A stretch of 64,000 nt of DNA from UBA2589 sp965223235. Its GTDB lineage: Bacteria > Gemmatimonadota > Gemmatimonadetes > Longimicrobiales > Gaopeijiaceae. The first letter of the stretch is position 1. Each line of letters starts with the position of its first letter. The stretch is taken from assembly GCA_965223235.1 (NCBI GenBank), contig CBDCVV010000012.1:124001-188000 (forward strand), in the 5' to 3' direction. The position numbers and the translations under genes were made by a program. Shown piece by piece: positions 9,301 to 17,637 of the stretch. Under the pieces are notes generated by a model. It saw only the letters and a list, made by a program, of their open reading frames with translations. It made no database searches and was not told where the DNA came from.

Positions 9301-9590
9301 GTGTGCCCTCCGAGTCGGTGTTCAAAGTCGGCGAAGGGCGCCCGAACATCGTGGACCACATCGTAACGGGCGACATCGCCCTCTTGATCAACACTCCGTT
9401 GGGCAAGAAGTCGCAGTACGATGACTATGCGATGCGCCGTGCGGCGATCACGTACGGTGTCCCTTACTTGACGACGATGTCGGCTACGTCGGCGGCCGTG
9501 GACGCGCTGATCGCTCTTCGCGCACGACGTAGGGAAGTTCGCTCGATTCAGGAAAGAATCGAGTCGGTTACGGCGCTAGCCGAAGTGTAA
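6351..9590 (+). CDS. carB: Carbamoyl-phosphate synthase large subunit
   Basis: A 1079-residue enzyme (E. coli 1073) that makes carbamoyl phosphate for arginine and pyrimidine synthesis from bicarbonate, ATP and ammonia supplied by the CarA subunit. It shows the internal duplication: two ATP-grasp halves, each opening with a Gly-rich loop (LILGSGPIIIGQACEFDYSG near residue 11; VILGSGPNRIGQGIEFDYCC near residue 563). A C-terminal MGS-like allosteric domain follows (from about 935, GRVIVTVHERDRETV). The start is GTG at 6351, because an in-frame TGA lies just upstream at 6336. No carA gene is present in the window, so the two subunits are encoded apart. Confidence 0.96.
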   Translation: MPRRDDLETILILGSGPIIIGQACEFDYSGTQAVRALKEEGYRVVLVNSNPATIMTDPDLADRTYIEPITAEWVERVIEREKPDALLPTMGGQTALNVAMDLHRAGVLERHGVELIGANERSIEMAEDREKFTEAMHRIGLKVPTGGFARTLEEALEIVEGTHYPAIVRPSFTMGGTGGGIAYNREEFEIQVRKGLDASPITEVLIDRSVIGWKEYELEVVRDGIDNVIIICSIENVDPMGVHTGDSITVAPAQTLSDAEYQRMRNASIEIIREIGVEAGGCNIQFAVNPDDGEILVVEMNPRVSRSSALASKATGFPIARVGAKLAVGYHLHELPNDITKCTPASFEPVLDYVVVKLPRFAFEKFSGVDDTLGVQMKSVGETMAIGRTFRSAWQKGFRGLETGRHGWVTSVRLQDDGLTEDAPPRLLGSLRRPTANRPFQLKRALEAGVTAEEIHQATGIDPWFLDQFEQILEWEKRYREAEVVSPGLLRAMKREGFSDRQLADLRGETEASVRERRWELGIRPTFNVVDTCAGEFPAETPYFYSSYESESESVPSDREKVVILGSGPNRIGQGIEFDYCCVQAVLALRDAGYETIMINSNPETVSTDFDVSDKLYFEPLTLEDVLEIIHLEQPRGVIVQLGGQTPLNLAKELEAAGAPILGTSVDAIDRAEDRDRFDEVCRIVGARTPENGIATDVEEAVDVAAGIGFPVLVRPSYVLGGRAMRIVYDEVSLRKYFDEAVQASPDHPVLIDRFLEDAFEADVDALADGTEVVVGGIMQHIEDAGVHSGDSACVLPPYLLTGEALAEIRELTRRFALELGVVGLMNVQYAIRDGIVYVLEVNPRASRTIPFVSKATGVPLARLAARVMAGERLADLGVPAEPPVPGVAVKEAAFPFNRFDVDVLLGPEMRSTGEVMGFDDSFGMAFAKAQVSAGNMLPEEGRVIVTVHERDRETVTPLLRRLHDLGFSLMSTSGTRDHLTRLGVPSESVFKVGEGRPNIVDHIVTGDIALLINTPLGKKSQYDDYAMRRAAITYGVPYLTTMSATSAAVDALIALRARRREVRSIQERIESVTALAEV

Positions 9591-9621
9591 GGAGGGTGGT
9601 GCGCACCCGGGGTGGACAACG

Positions 9622-10595
9622 ATGACGGGCGGCACCGGCTTCTACCTCCATCCGGAATCGTCCCTCCACGACACCGGATGGGGACACCCCGAGCACCAGG
9701 GCCGACTTCGAGCCCTCGCTTCCGCGGTGGGGCGGGACCTGCTGGCGCTTCACGGTAACGTACACCAGCAGGAGCCGGCTGACGCTGTTCGAGACGATCT
9801 CTTGCGGGTGCACACCGAGGCGCATGTCGCTGTTGTAGAGGAGGCGTGCCGACGAGCGCAGTCCGGGGAGACCGTCGTTTCAATCGACCCCGACACGCGT
9901 GTCTCCGGCGCATCATGGGGAGCGCCATTGGGAGCGCCGGGTGTGTGATCGACGCTTGCCGGCGAGTGGGGCTCGGCCAGCTCCGCAACGCGTTCGTCGC
10001 GACGCGGCCCCCAGGACACCACGCCACGCCGTCGACTCCGATGGGGTTCTGTCTCGTGAACCACGTCGCGATCGGAGCTCGCGCAGCGCAGGCGGAAGGG
10101 ATTGCCGAAAGAGTGTTGATCGTCGATTGGGACGTGCATCATGGCAATGGCACACAGGACGTGTTCTACGAAGACCCTTCGGTGTTCTATCTGAGTCTCC
10201 ACCAAGCGCCGCACTATCCGGGGACCGGTGCAGCGGCGGAGCGGGGGAGCGGAGTCGCCGTCGGAACCACTCGGAACATTCCACTCCGAGCTGGGACGTC
10301 AGCCGACGAATATCTTCCGATCTTCACCGAGTCACTGGTTGAAGCGACCAATCACTTCCAACCAGACCTCATCCTTGTGTCGGCAGGCTACGACTGCTTG
10401 GCAGGGGATCCACTCGGAGGGTTCCTCCTAGAGCCGTCGGACATGGCAGTCATGACGCAGTCCGTGCTCGATATCGCCACCCGGTGGTGCGAAGGTCGGG
10501 TTGTGATGGTACTGGAGGGGGGATACGATCCCGCGAGGCTCGGTGCGGGTGTGGTTGCCACGATTCGGGCGCTCGCAGGAGTCGACCCGGGGTGA
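9622..10595 (+). pseudogene. Histone-deacetylase-family (acetoin-utilisation-type) hydrolase, one-base frameshift
   Basis: Two overlapping frames together make one HDAC-superfamily zinc amidohydrolase of about 324 residues. The first frame (from ATG 9622) carries the N-terminus, with HPEHQGRLRAL and VSIDPDTRVSGASW. The second carries RPPGHHATPSTPMGFC, DWDVHHGNGTQ, SAGYDCLAGDPLGG and EGGYD, which include the His-His, Asp-x-His and Asp zinc and catalytic residues. The switch falls at the GGGG run 9917-9920. Adding one G there joins SW and GSAIGSAG in a single frame. As read, translation would stop at 9948, before the active site. Either the gene is broken or one base is missing from the sequence. 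Members deacetylate polyamines, small acetylated compounds or proteins. The real substrate is unknown. Confidence 0.8.
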
Positions 10596-10647
10596 CGGCT
10601 GGTCGCGTCGCGTTGCCCCTCGAAAGCTAGTCGGTAGCTTCTCGTCT

Positions 10648-11625
10648 ATGTCATCCGTAAACGCTCCGGGCACCGAGCGCGCCGACTCCCCGTCGATGCT
10701 CGACCTCGTGCGACTGAGTCCGCGTCGGGTCATGCCTCCCGGCGGCAGAGAGCTGTACCGACAGATCGCGTCCCTGACTGACATGAGACCGGGGCAGGAA
10801 GTTTTGTCTGTCGCGGCAGGGAAAGGATCTGTCATCGAGTACTTCGTGTGAGAGTTCGGGGTGGTGGGATCGGCGGTCGAGTCCGACCCGGAGCTCGTCG
10901 GACAGGCTGAAGCCGCAGTGCGGGAAGGGGAGGGGGGGGTTCAGTTCCAGACGGCACCCTCCGACGACCTCCCCTACAGAGACGAGGTCTTCGACATTGT
11001 CGTGGGTCAGATCGGGCTAGCGACGGGCGGTGACCCTGAAGCCGCAGTGTCGGAGTTGGTTCGGGTGACCAAGCCGGGGGGCTTCGTAGTCCTCGTTCAG
11101 CTCGTATGGAAGGCGCCGGTACCCGAAGATCGACAGAGCGTTCTCTCTGCGCACCTCGGGGCTCGCCCGCGCATGGTCGTGGAGTGGAAGCGAATCTTGC
11201 GGGAATGTGGGGTGCTCGAGGTCCACGTAGAGGACTGGTCGGACGGTGGTACGGCGTTTCGACCCAAGGTGGCGAAGCCGTTTCCAGATTTTGCGGAACT
11301 CTTCACTGTCTGGGAACGATTTGCGATTCTCCGACGTGCTTGGGGTCGTTGGGGATGGCGGGGGGTACGCGCAGCTGTTGCGAGGGAGAGTGAGGTGCAT
11401 CGACTCCTAACCAACGAGCGAATCCTCGGTCTCAATCTGATGCGTGGTCGCAAGGAGGGGGCGCCCGCTCACCCGGTGGGGACTCAGGACGAGATGCAGG
11501 GCCCCGGCCCGGAGCCCGCGACTTCGCACGACGAGTCGAGAGAGGTGTCTCCTTCGGAGTCCTCGGATGAGACCTTGGGATTGCCGCTTTTCGGGACGAA
11601 AGAGGAGTCGGGAAACAATGAGTGA
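10648..11625 (+). pseudogene. SAM-dependent methyltransferase interrupted by an in-frame TGA
   Basis: One frame runs from ATG 10648 to 11625 with a single internal TGA at 10849-10851. Before it comes a methyltransferase start (LSVAAGKGSVIEYFV, motif I). After it the fold continues without loss: GSAVESDP (acidic end of strand 2), DDLPYRDEVFDIVVGQIG (motif II region), VTKPGGFVVLV (motif III region). The stop replaces a codon between strand-1 helix and strand 2. CGA to TGA is a single transition that would explain it. With readthrough or correction the protein would have 324 residues. It is a class I methyltransferase of unknown substrate. Its end overlaps the start of the M24 peptidase gene by 8 bases. 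Confidence 0.75.
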
Positions 11626-12811
11626 TGCGCTGCTTTGCACAGAGGAGGGAGTCGCGGACGTGCGGGCTGCCCTCAAAGACCAGGAGCTCGACGGCTGGCT
11701 CCTTTACGAGTTTCACCACCTTAATCCGGTGGCGGTCTCCTTGCTGGGCCTCGGGAAGACCACGCGGCGGGCGTTCGTCCTGATCCCGACGGTTGGAGAG
11801 CCGATCGCTCTTATCCATGCGATTGAAGCGTCTTCGTGGCGCCACTGGCCCTTCGAGCGGCGAGTGTATTCGGGGTGGCGCGAGATGGAAGCCGAGCTCG
11901 AAAGGTTGGTGTCCGGGCTGCGCAGAATCGCGATGGAGGTCTCACCCGGAGCCGCGGTCCCCACCTTGGACTATGTACCGGCGGGGATCTCTGGGTTGCT
12001 CCTCGGCCACGGCGTCGAAATCGCGAGCTCGGGCGATCTCGTGTCGCAGTTCCACTCTGTCCTCTCCGAGAGCCAGCTAGACGATCATCGTCGAGCTGCG
12101 GTCATCGTAAAGGACGTTGCGGACCGAGCCTTCAAGCGAGCTGCTCGCGCGATTCAGGACGGCGCACCGACCTCGGAGGGCGCCCTGTCCAAGTGGATCA
12201 TCTCGGAGCTCGAATCTGCGGGGCTTGTCGAACAGGTGTCGTGCATCGTCGCGATTGGTCCGCGGGCGTCAGACTCCCACTACGCCCCCGTTGGCGACGG
12301 TGAGGTCATCGGGCGAGGCGATCTCCTCCTTATCGACCTGTGGGGCGCCTTTCCAGCCTCCGTCGCAGCGGACCAGACGTGGATGGGGGTGATGGACCAT
12401 GTCGTCGACTCGCGCAGCCAGGAAATCTGGGAGGCAGTGCGGGATGCCCGGGACGCCGCCCTCGATCTTCTTGCCGCCCGCTTCGCGGCTGGTGAGGAAG
12501 TGCGGGGCTATGAAGTGGACGATGCTGCCCGGCACCTCCTAGAGAGCCGGGGCTACGGGGAGTTCTTCGTACATCGCACCGGGCACTCCATCGACACAGA
12601 CTTACATGGTAGCGGGCCGAACCTCGACAACTTCGAGACCCGCGATGACCGACTGCTGCTACCCGGTGTCGCCTTCTCCGTCGAGCCGGGCGTCTACATC
12701 GCGGACGAGATCGGGGTCCGGTCCGAAGTGAATGTCTATCTGGGTCCCGACGGCCCAGAGATCACGCCCGTAGAGTATCAGCGGGAGATGTTCGTGCTCT
12801 TCGACGATTGA
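11618..12811 (+). CDS. M24-family metallopeptidase (Xaa-Pro dipeptidase-like)
   Basis: A 397-residue protein with the creatinase/aminopeptidase P plan: an N-terminal creatinase-like domain (residues 1-150) and a C-terminal pita-bread metallopeptidase domain. Metal-site segments are visible: LLIDLWGAF with the first Asp, the VAADQTWMG Asp, HRTGHSIDTDLHGSG with the His, SVEPGVY with the first Glu, and the Glu of GVRSEVNV. It probably cleaves X-Pro dipeptides or related bonds. ATG 11618 is preceded by AGAGGAG and overlaps the end of the methyltransferase gene. A longer in-frame extension up to 11444 lies inside that gene and is a shadow. The stop overlaps the priA start. Confidence 0.88.
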   Translation: MSDALLCTEEGVADVRAALKDQELDGWLLYEFHHLNPVAVSLLGLGKTTRRAFVLIPTVGEPIALIHAIEASSWRHWPFERRVYSGWREMEAELERLVSGLRRIAMEVSPGAAVPTLDYVPAGISGLLLGHGVEIASSGDLVSQFHSVLSESQLDDHRRAAVIVKDVADRAFKRAARAIQDGAPTSEGALSKWIISELESAGLVEQVSCIVAIGPRASDSHYAPVGDGEVIGRGDLLLIDLWGAFPASVAADQTWMGVMDHVVDSRSQEIWEAVRDARDAALDLLAARFAAGEEVRGYEVDDAARHLLESRGYGEFFVHRTGHSIDTDLHGSGPNLDNFETRDDRLLLPGVAFSVEPGVYIADEIGVRSEVNVYLGPDGPEITPVEYQREMFVLFDD

Positions 12812-15309
12812 CGAAATCACGAGTACCGACGGGAGATGATGGGCACGTCGGAGTAGCGCTTCCTCTCCCGATCGATCGCGTCTTCACCTATCGTGTGACG
12901 GGTCCCCCGCCACCGGTCGGGACTCGTGTCGTCGTGCCGTTCCGCGGCTCCGATCGGATCGGTTGGGTTGTCGAGCACGGTGGCGCTACAGAGGTAACCG
13001 GGATCAAAGCCGTGCGCGCTGTGCTCGATGAAGAGCCGTCGGTGTCCGAAGCGCTTCTCGAGCTAGCGCGGTGGATGTCTGGCTACTACGTGACCCCATT
13101 GGGGCTCGTGATCCGCGCGTCCCTCCCCTCCGTACTCTCCGACGTTTCGCGGAGCTACCTCGCGGCCACCGGCGCACCGTATACGTCGAAGTTGCGCCCA
13201 CGGGCTCAGCGCGTGCTCGATTGGCTCACGGAGCGAGAAGGAGCCACCCGAATGAAGTCGGCGCGGCAAGCTCTCTCGATGGGATCGATCTGGCCCGAGG
13301 TGCGCACCCTCGTGGCTGCCGGACTCGTCACCCACCGAGTCGTGCCTCCCTCCGATGCGCGGGTGCGTACTCGGCGTGTAGTGCGGGTGGAGCGAGAGTT
13401 ACACACGTTGTTGGATAGAGAGAACGTTTTCGGACGTGCTCGACGACAGTCGGAAGCATACGACGCCTTGCTGGCCCGCGGTGGTTCGGCTGAACTGTCG
13501 TGGCTCACGGGGGACGCCGGCTTTAGCCGGGGGGTCGTCACAGGCCTAGAGGAGAAAGGCCTGGTTTCTCTCGCGGACGAGGAAGAGGTACGCGACCCGT
13601 TCGCGCGAGTTGAACCACCGGCTGTGCCCTCGTTTACGCTCACCCCGGATCAGACGCGGGCGTTGGACACTCTTCGACGCGGCTTGGGCACACGGAGCTC
13701 GAAGCCGTTTCTACTGCAAGGTGTCACGGGGTCCGGTAAGACCATCGTATACATCGAGGTGATTCGTGAGGCGCTGCGCGAGGGGCGGGGCGCGATTGTG
13801 TTGGTTCCGGAGATCTCCTTGACCCCTCAAACGGTTTCGAGATTCCGTGCCCACTTCGGTGAGGAGGTGGCGGTCCTTCATTCCGGGCTCTCAGCGGGGG
13901 AGCGATACGACGCGTGGCGCCTCCTGAGGTCGGGGCAGCGTCGTGTGGCGGTGGGAGCTCGCTCCGCGATTTTTGCACCCATGGCGCGTTTGGGAGTCGT
14001 CGTTGTCGACGAGGAGCACGACGGGAGCTACAAGCAAGCCGACGCTCCCCGGTATAACGCCAGGGACCTCGCGGTTGTGCGGGCGAAGGCTGAGGGGGCG
14101 GTCTGTATTCTAGGTAGTGCGACCCCTTCATTGGAGAGCTGGCACAACGCGACGACGGGCAAGTTCGAGCGGATCCTTCTTCCTGAACGGGTAGGGGGTG
14201 GACGGCTCCCCGATGTGCGCGTAGTGGATATGCGCAGTGGGGGTGCGAAGGAGGGCCGTTCCGAAGTGCAGAGTGGCCGAACCCACACCGTGTTGTCTGA
14301 CGAGCTGGTGGATGCGGTGCGCGTCCGACTTGCGCGACGGGAGCAGGTGATTCTTCTCCTCAACCGTCGGGGGTACTCCGCCTTCGTACAATGCCGTGAG
14401 TGTGGCGAGGTCGAGCAGTGTGATAACTGCTCGATTTCTCTGACCTACCACCGTTCGACCCGCCGCGTCATGTGCCACCACTGCCGGTATGAGGCTGCGG
14501 CACCCAGCCGGTGTCCGCGATGTGGCTCGGACGACCTGTCCTTCCGCGGGCTGGGCACCGAGCAGGTCGAACGGGTCACGACGGAGTCGTTCCCCTCGGC
14601 TCGGGTCGCTCGCATGGACGTGGATACCACCTCTGGAAAGTGGGCTCACCAACGCATCCTGGAGCGGTTCGAGCGAGGCGAGATCGATATCCTCCTCGGC
14701 ACCCAGATGATTGCAAAGGGGCTGGATTTCCCCCGCGTGACGTTGGTCGGGGTGGTGAACGCCGATGTCGGAATGCACCTCCCGGACTTCCGAGCGAGCG
14801 AGCGCACCTTCCAACTCTTGAGTCAGGTAGCGGGTCGTGCGGGCCGATCTGCCTTGAGCGGGGAGGTCCTCGTACAGACGGCGCTCCCTGACCACTACGT
14901 CGTTCAGGCCGCGGTGCGGCACGACACAGAAGGGTTCGCACGGCAGGAATTGGAGGAGCGGCGGAGTGCGGAGTACCCGCCGCACAATAGGCTGATGAAT
15001 GTCGTCGTGAGTAGCCCTGACCAGGAGTTGGCGGCAGAAACGGCGACGCGAGCGGCCGATTGGGTCCGCGGCACGATCGAGCGGTGGGGCCGATCGCCCG
15101 ATACCCGTTTTGCAGTCGGAGTGGCGAGAGTAACCGGCCCTGCTCCGTCCCCCATCGAGCGCCTTCATGGTCGCTGGAGATGGCACTTCCTACTTCGATC
15201 CGCTCATCCCAGTGCTTTAGGGGCGGTTGGGCGAGCGTTCTCCACGCACTTCCGTCCGCCCGCTGAGGTTCGCATCGTACTCGATCGTGACCCGGTGGCA
15301 CTCTTGTAA
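12808..15309 (+). CDS. priA: Primosomal replication-restart helicase PriA
   Basis: An 833-residue DNA helicase that reloads the replisome at stalled forks. The order is: N-terminal 3'-DNA-binding domain (LPLPIDRVFTYRV near residue 19), a winged-helix region, Walker A QGVTGSGKT (about 304-312), DEEH box VVVDEEHDGSYKQ, and a zinc-binding insert with two C-x2-C groups (CRECGEVEQCDNC, then CHHCRY and CPRCGS, about 528-575). The helicase lobe 2 motifs follow, with QMIAKGLDFPRVTLVGVVNAD. The start is TTG at 12808, overlapping the TGA of the preceding gene by 4 bases, with GTGCTCTTCGACGA upstream and no better ATG. The start could therefore be slightly off. Confidence 0.95.
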   Translation: MTKSRVPTGDDGHVGVALPLPIDRVFTYRVTGPPPPVGTRVVVPFRGSDRIGWVVEHGGATEVTGIKAVRAVLDEEPSVSEALLELARWMSGYYVTPLGLVIRASLPSVLSDVSRSYLAATGAPYTSKLRPRAQRVLDWLTEREGATRMKSARQALSMGSIWPEVRTLVAAGLVTHRVVPPSDARVRTRRVVRVERELHTLLDRENVFGRARRQSEAYDALLARGGSAELSWLTGDAGFSRGVVTGLEEKGLVSLADEEEVRDPFARVEPPAVPSFTLTPDQTRALDTLRRGLGTRSSKPFLLQGVTGSGKTIVYIEVIREALREGRGAIVLVPEISLTPQTVSRFRAHFGEEVAVLHSGLSAGERYDAWRLLRSGQRRVAVGARSAIFAPMARLGVVVVDEEHDGSYKQADAPRYNARDLAVVRAKAEGAVCILGSATPSLESWHNATTGKFERILLPERVGGGRLPDVRVVDMRSGGAKEGRSEVQSGRTHTVLSDELVDAVRVRLARREQVILLLNRRGYSAFVQCRECGEVEQCDNCSISLTYHRSTRRVMCHHCRYEAAAPSRCPRCGSDDLSFRGLGTEQVERVTTESFPSARVARMDVDTTSGKWAHQRILERFERGEIDILLGTQMIAKGLDFPRVTLVGVVNADVGMHLPDFRASERTFQLLSQVAGRAGRSALSGEVLVQTALPDHYVVQAAVRHDTEGFARQELEERRSAEYPPHNRLMNVVVSSPDQELAAETATRAADWVRGTIERWGRSPDTRFAVGVARVTGPAPSPIERLHGRWRWHFLLRSAHPSALGAVGRAFSTHFRPPAEVRIVLDRDPVALL

Positions 15310-15389
15310 ACGAGCCGGTGGGATTGAGTCCTCCCGATCCGGCCCATAGCTTGCCGCCACGCAGTCGGGTCTTTGCGAGGGGGTGTGTC

Positions 15390-15941
15390 GTGAGTTGTCT
15401 GGCGCTCAATGCGTCGTTCGAACCGCTGACCGTCGTCCCTGCGCGCCGAGCGGTCAGGTTGGTGCTGGATGGGAAAGCGGAGGTGCTCGAGAGAGACCAT
15501 GCGCGTTTGTTCCGCTCAGAACACCACGTGATCCCGTGGCCATCCGTCATTCGACTGGTGCGATATGTCCACGTGCCCCACCGGTTCCGGCGACAGGTCA
15601 CCAACACCTTCCTTTTCGCGCGTGATGGCTACACCTGTCAGTACTGCGGCAAGCACCGCAACGACTTGAGGCCCCGACAGTTCTTGACGCGTGACCATGT
15701 CGTGCCGGTATCCCGCGGAGGGGCAAACCGGTGGGAGAACGTCGTGACCTGCTGTTCGACGTGTAACAACCGGAAGGGTGATCGAATTCCCGCTGAGGTG
15801 GGACTCCGGCTGCGGGCTCAACCTACGGAGCCGAACTACGTCCACCTTGTCTGGGTGGTCCGCCGCATCACTCGCACGCAGGCGAAATACATCAAGATGT
15901 TCTACGGGGAGGACGCTCTGACCGTAGTCGAGGGCGACTAG
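15390..15941 (+). CDS. HNH endonuclease family protein
   Basis: A 183-residue protein of the common stand-alone HNH family whose members begin with VLNASYEPL-like sequence. Here the start is VSCLALNASFEPL, which supports GTG 15390 (GAGGGGG just upstream) rather than the in-frame GTG at 15318. The nuclease core is at about residues 82-130. It has zinc-binding CQYCG and CSTCN pairs, and the catalytic His and metal site in TRDHVVPVSRGG. These proteins are widespread in chromosomes outside known defence islands. The biological role is not established. The stop codon is formed by a CTAG shared with the convergent gene. Confidence 0.88.
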   Translation: MSCLALNASFEPLTVVPARRAVRLVLDGKAEVLERDHARLFRSEHHVIPWPSVIRLVRYVHVPHRFRRQVTNTFLFARDGYTCQYCGKHRNDLRPRQFLTRDHVVPVSRGGANRWENVVTCCSTCNNRKGDRIPAEVGLRLRAQPTEPNYVHLVWVVRRITRTQAKYIKMFYGEDALTVVEGD

Positions 15942-16444
15942 TCGTCTAGCCAGGCGTAGGGGCGTTCGCAGATTTGGCCGTACCCCCGCACGGTTCCTCG
16001 GCTCGTGTACTCCTTCCACTTGATGATCCAACCGCGCACAGGGTCTTGTTCCACTTCGTAGGTGAAGCCTGGCTGGCCCGCGTGTTCCGCGAGGAAACGC
16101 TGCAGGTACGCGGGCAGATTCGTGATGCCCTCGACTTCGAACGAAGCGTCCTGGTGCACGGTTAGCGCCGTCTCGATGCGCGACTGGGAGAGTTTGAGGG
16201 TTCGAATCGTCTCCTCTACCGCCGTCTTGAGCTCGGTCAGGTCGAGCTCCGACCCCGTACGTCCTTTGATCTGCTTGACGAGAGTGTCTGTGCCTGGCGC
16301 GAGGAGTTCATCGCGCGCCCGCTCGAACTGACCCATGAGCTGCTCGTGCAGGCGAAGAAGTTGGGTGTACTCCCGCTTCGCCGGTGGAGATCCTGGAGTG
16401 GCTTCCGCCATTGCGATAAGGTCCGATAAGTCGGCTAGATTCAT
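15938..16444 (-). CDS. Conserved hypothetical protein, mostly helical
   Basis: A 168-residue soluble protein read from ATG at 16444. Residues 25-110 look like a long helical or coiled-coil region (LLRLHEQLMGQFERARDELL, LKTAVEETIRTLKLSQSRIE). The C-terminal third is richer in aromatic residues and strands (GFTYEVEQDPVRGWIIKWKE). No catalytic motif is recognised and there is no signal peptide. The open frame continues upstream to 17761 without a stop. That extension is antisense to other coding sequence and reads as low-complexity Arg/Ser/Pro, so it is rejected. It converges on the HNH gene, and both stop codons come from the same CTAG at 15938-15941. Confidence 0.65.
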   Translation of the reverse strand: MNLADLSDLIAMAEATPGSPPAKREYTQLLRLHEQLMGQFERARDELLAPGTDTLVKQIKGRTGSELDLTELKTAVEETIRTLKLSQSRIETALTVHQDASFEVEGITNLPAYLQRFLAEHAGQPGFTYEVEQDPVRGWIIKWKEYTSRGTVRGYGQICERPYAWLDD

Positions 16445-16496
16445 GTACCCGCAGGTAATTAGGCGGGTGATCCCACACCCTGCAACTCTTTCGACC

Positions 16497-16974
16497 ATGC
16501 TCCCCGACTCTGAAGCTCCGACCTCCGAGGAGGTCGACGGGCCGCAGACCCCTGCGACCGGGGACGAGCACGAACCCCAATGCGATCGGCCCGCAGAAGC
16601 CTCTTTCGGTGCGATCGGTGGTAGCTTCGGAGGGGTCGGCATCGGCGCCTGCACCCGATGTGACGGAGCGCCTGGTCGATGACGAAGGGGGCTGGATCGC
16701 ACGGGTGTTGGGCCGCAGTGGTGGAGGGAGAGGGGGAGCGCCTCTCCTTCTGGTGGGATTCTGGCGCGGTGACGCACGCGACGCTGAGAATCCCACGCGT
16801 GAAGCATGGATCGTGGGAGAACGACTCGAGGCGCTAGCCCTTTCCTCCCTCGAAGCCGCGCTCGTCGAGTCGACGGCGTGGAAACCGGTTCCTCGAGGAC
16901 AGCCACCGCGGGCGGTGAAGCGGGGCCGGCGGGGGCGAAGGAAGCCCGATGCGCCGCGTCAGAGGGGTAAGTAA
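16497..16974 (+). pseudogene. Hypothetical protein with probable one-base frameshift
   Basis: Two frames appear to form one small protein. From ATG 16497 the first frame is acidic (MLPDSEAPTSEEVDGPQT) and ends at a stop at 16680-16682. The second, from about 16605, holds DVTERLVDDEGGWIARVLG, LLLVGFW and a basic tail ending RGRRGRRKPDAPRQRGK. Removing one T from the TTT at 16604-16606 joins them as PAEASSVRSVV. The joined protein would have about 158 residues and no recognised domain. The basic tail suggests nucleic-acid or ribosome contact, but that is a guess. It is divergent from the helical hypothetical gene, 52 bases apart. Alternatively only the second frame, from GTG 16609, is real. Confidence 0.45.
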
Positions 16975-17064
16975 CTTCGCAGTGTACTCGTCCCCTATCT
17001 CGCCGCGCGTTCCGGCGTGTGCGGCGCGACGACCAACATCCATTGTAGGAAGCGTGTCTTAAGA

Positions 17065-17637
17065 GTGTCCGACCGGTCCACAGACGGAAGCCTGGTTCGG
17101 CGAGCTCGAGAGGGTGACGAGGTCGCCTTTGGTGTGCTCGTTCAGAGGTATCAGCGAGCAGCCTATGCCGTGGCTCTTTCGTTGACGGGCCGACACGAAG
17201 ACGCGGAGGATGCAGCTCAGGAATCATTCTTGGTCGCGCTGCAGCGACTGGACGAATGCCGAAGCCCTGATCGGTTTGCCGGCTGGTTGATGACGATTGT
17301 TCGGAACCGCTCCAAGAACCTGATTCGGCGGGAATCGTTGCGGGAGACGGATCAGGTTCCGCCTGGTGCGCGTTCGCGCGCACCGACGCCGGATCGTGTG
17401 ACGGAGACGAACGAGCTTCGGTCGATCCTACGAGCTGCGCTGGACGAGCTATCGGATGTTCAAAGACAAATTGTACTCCTCCATGACATGGAGGGGTGGA
17501 AGCATAGAGAGATTGCGGAGATTCTTGATCTGCCGTCCGGGACGGTGCGATCCCATCTCCACTTCGCGAGGAAGGCTCTCCGGAAGGCGCTCGCCGACTT
17601 GCCGGGGATTCCCGAAAACCTGAGGAACGTACCATGA
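17065..17637 (+). CDS. ECF-type RNA polymerase sigma factor (efflux operon)
   Basis: A 190-residue sigma-70 family protein with only regions 2 and 4. Region 2 includes LTGRHEDAEDAAQESF and FAGWLMTIVRNRSKNLIRR (about residues 45-95). Region 4 is LDELSDVQRQIVLLHDMEGW followed by the helix-turn-helix HREIAEILDLPSGTVRSHLH (about 135-180). The most likely start is GTG 17065, preceded by AGGAAG. The open frame extends to 17017 with no better site. The stop overlaps the next start as ATGA. Position as first gene of a sigma / anti-sigma / Spy-like / TolC / MacAB operon suggests it activates its own operon when the envelope is stressed. Confidence 0.92.
   Translation: MSDRSTDGSLVRRAREGDEVAFGVLVQRYQRAAYAVALSLTGRHEDAEDAAQESFLVALQRLDECRSPDRFAGWLMTIVRNRSKNLIRRESLRETDQVPPGARSRAPTPDRVTETNELRSILRAALDELSDVQRQIVLLHDMEGWKHREIAEILDLPSGTVRSHLHFARKALRKALADLPGIPENLRNVP

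Noticed and set aside
10840..10900. Selenocysteine or other programmed recoding at TGA 10849
   Set aside because: No SECIS-like hairpin immediately downstream is apparent, and the site is not catalytic. A point mutation or base error is simpler.
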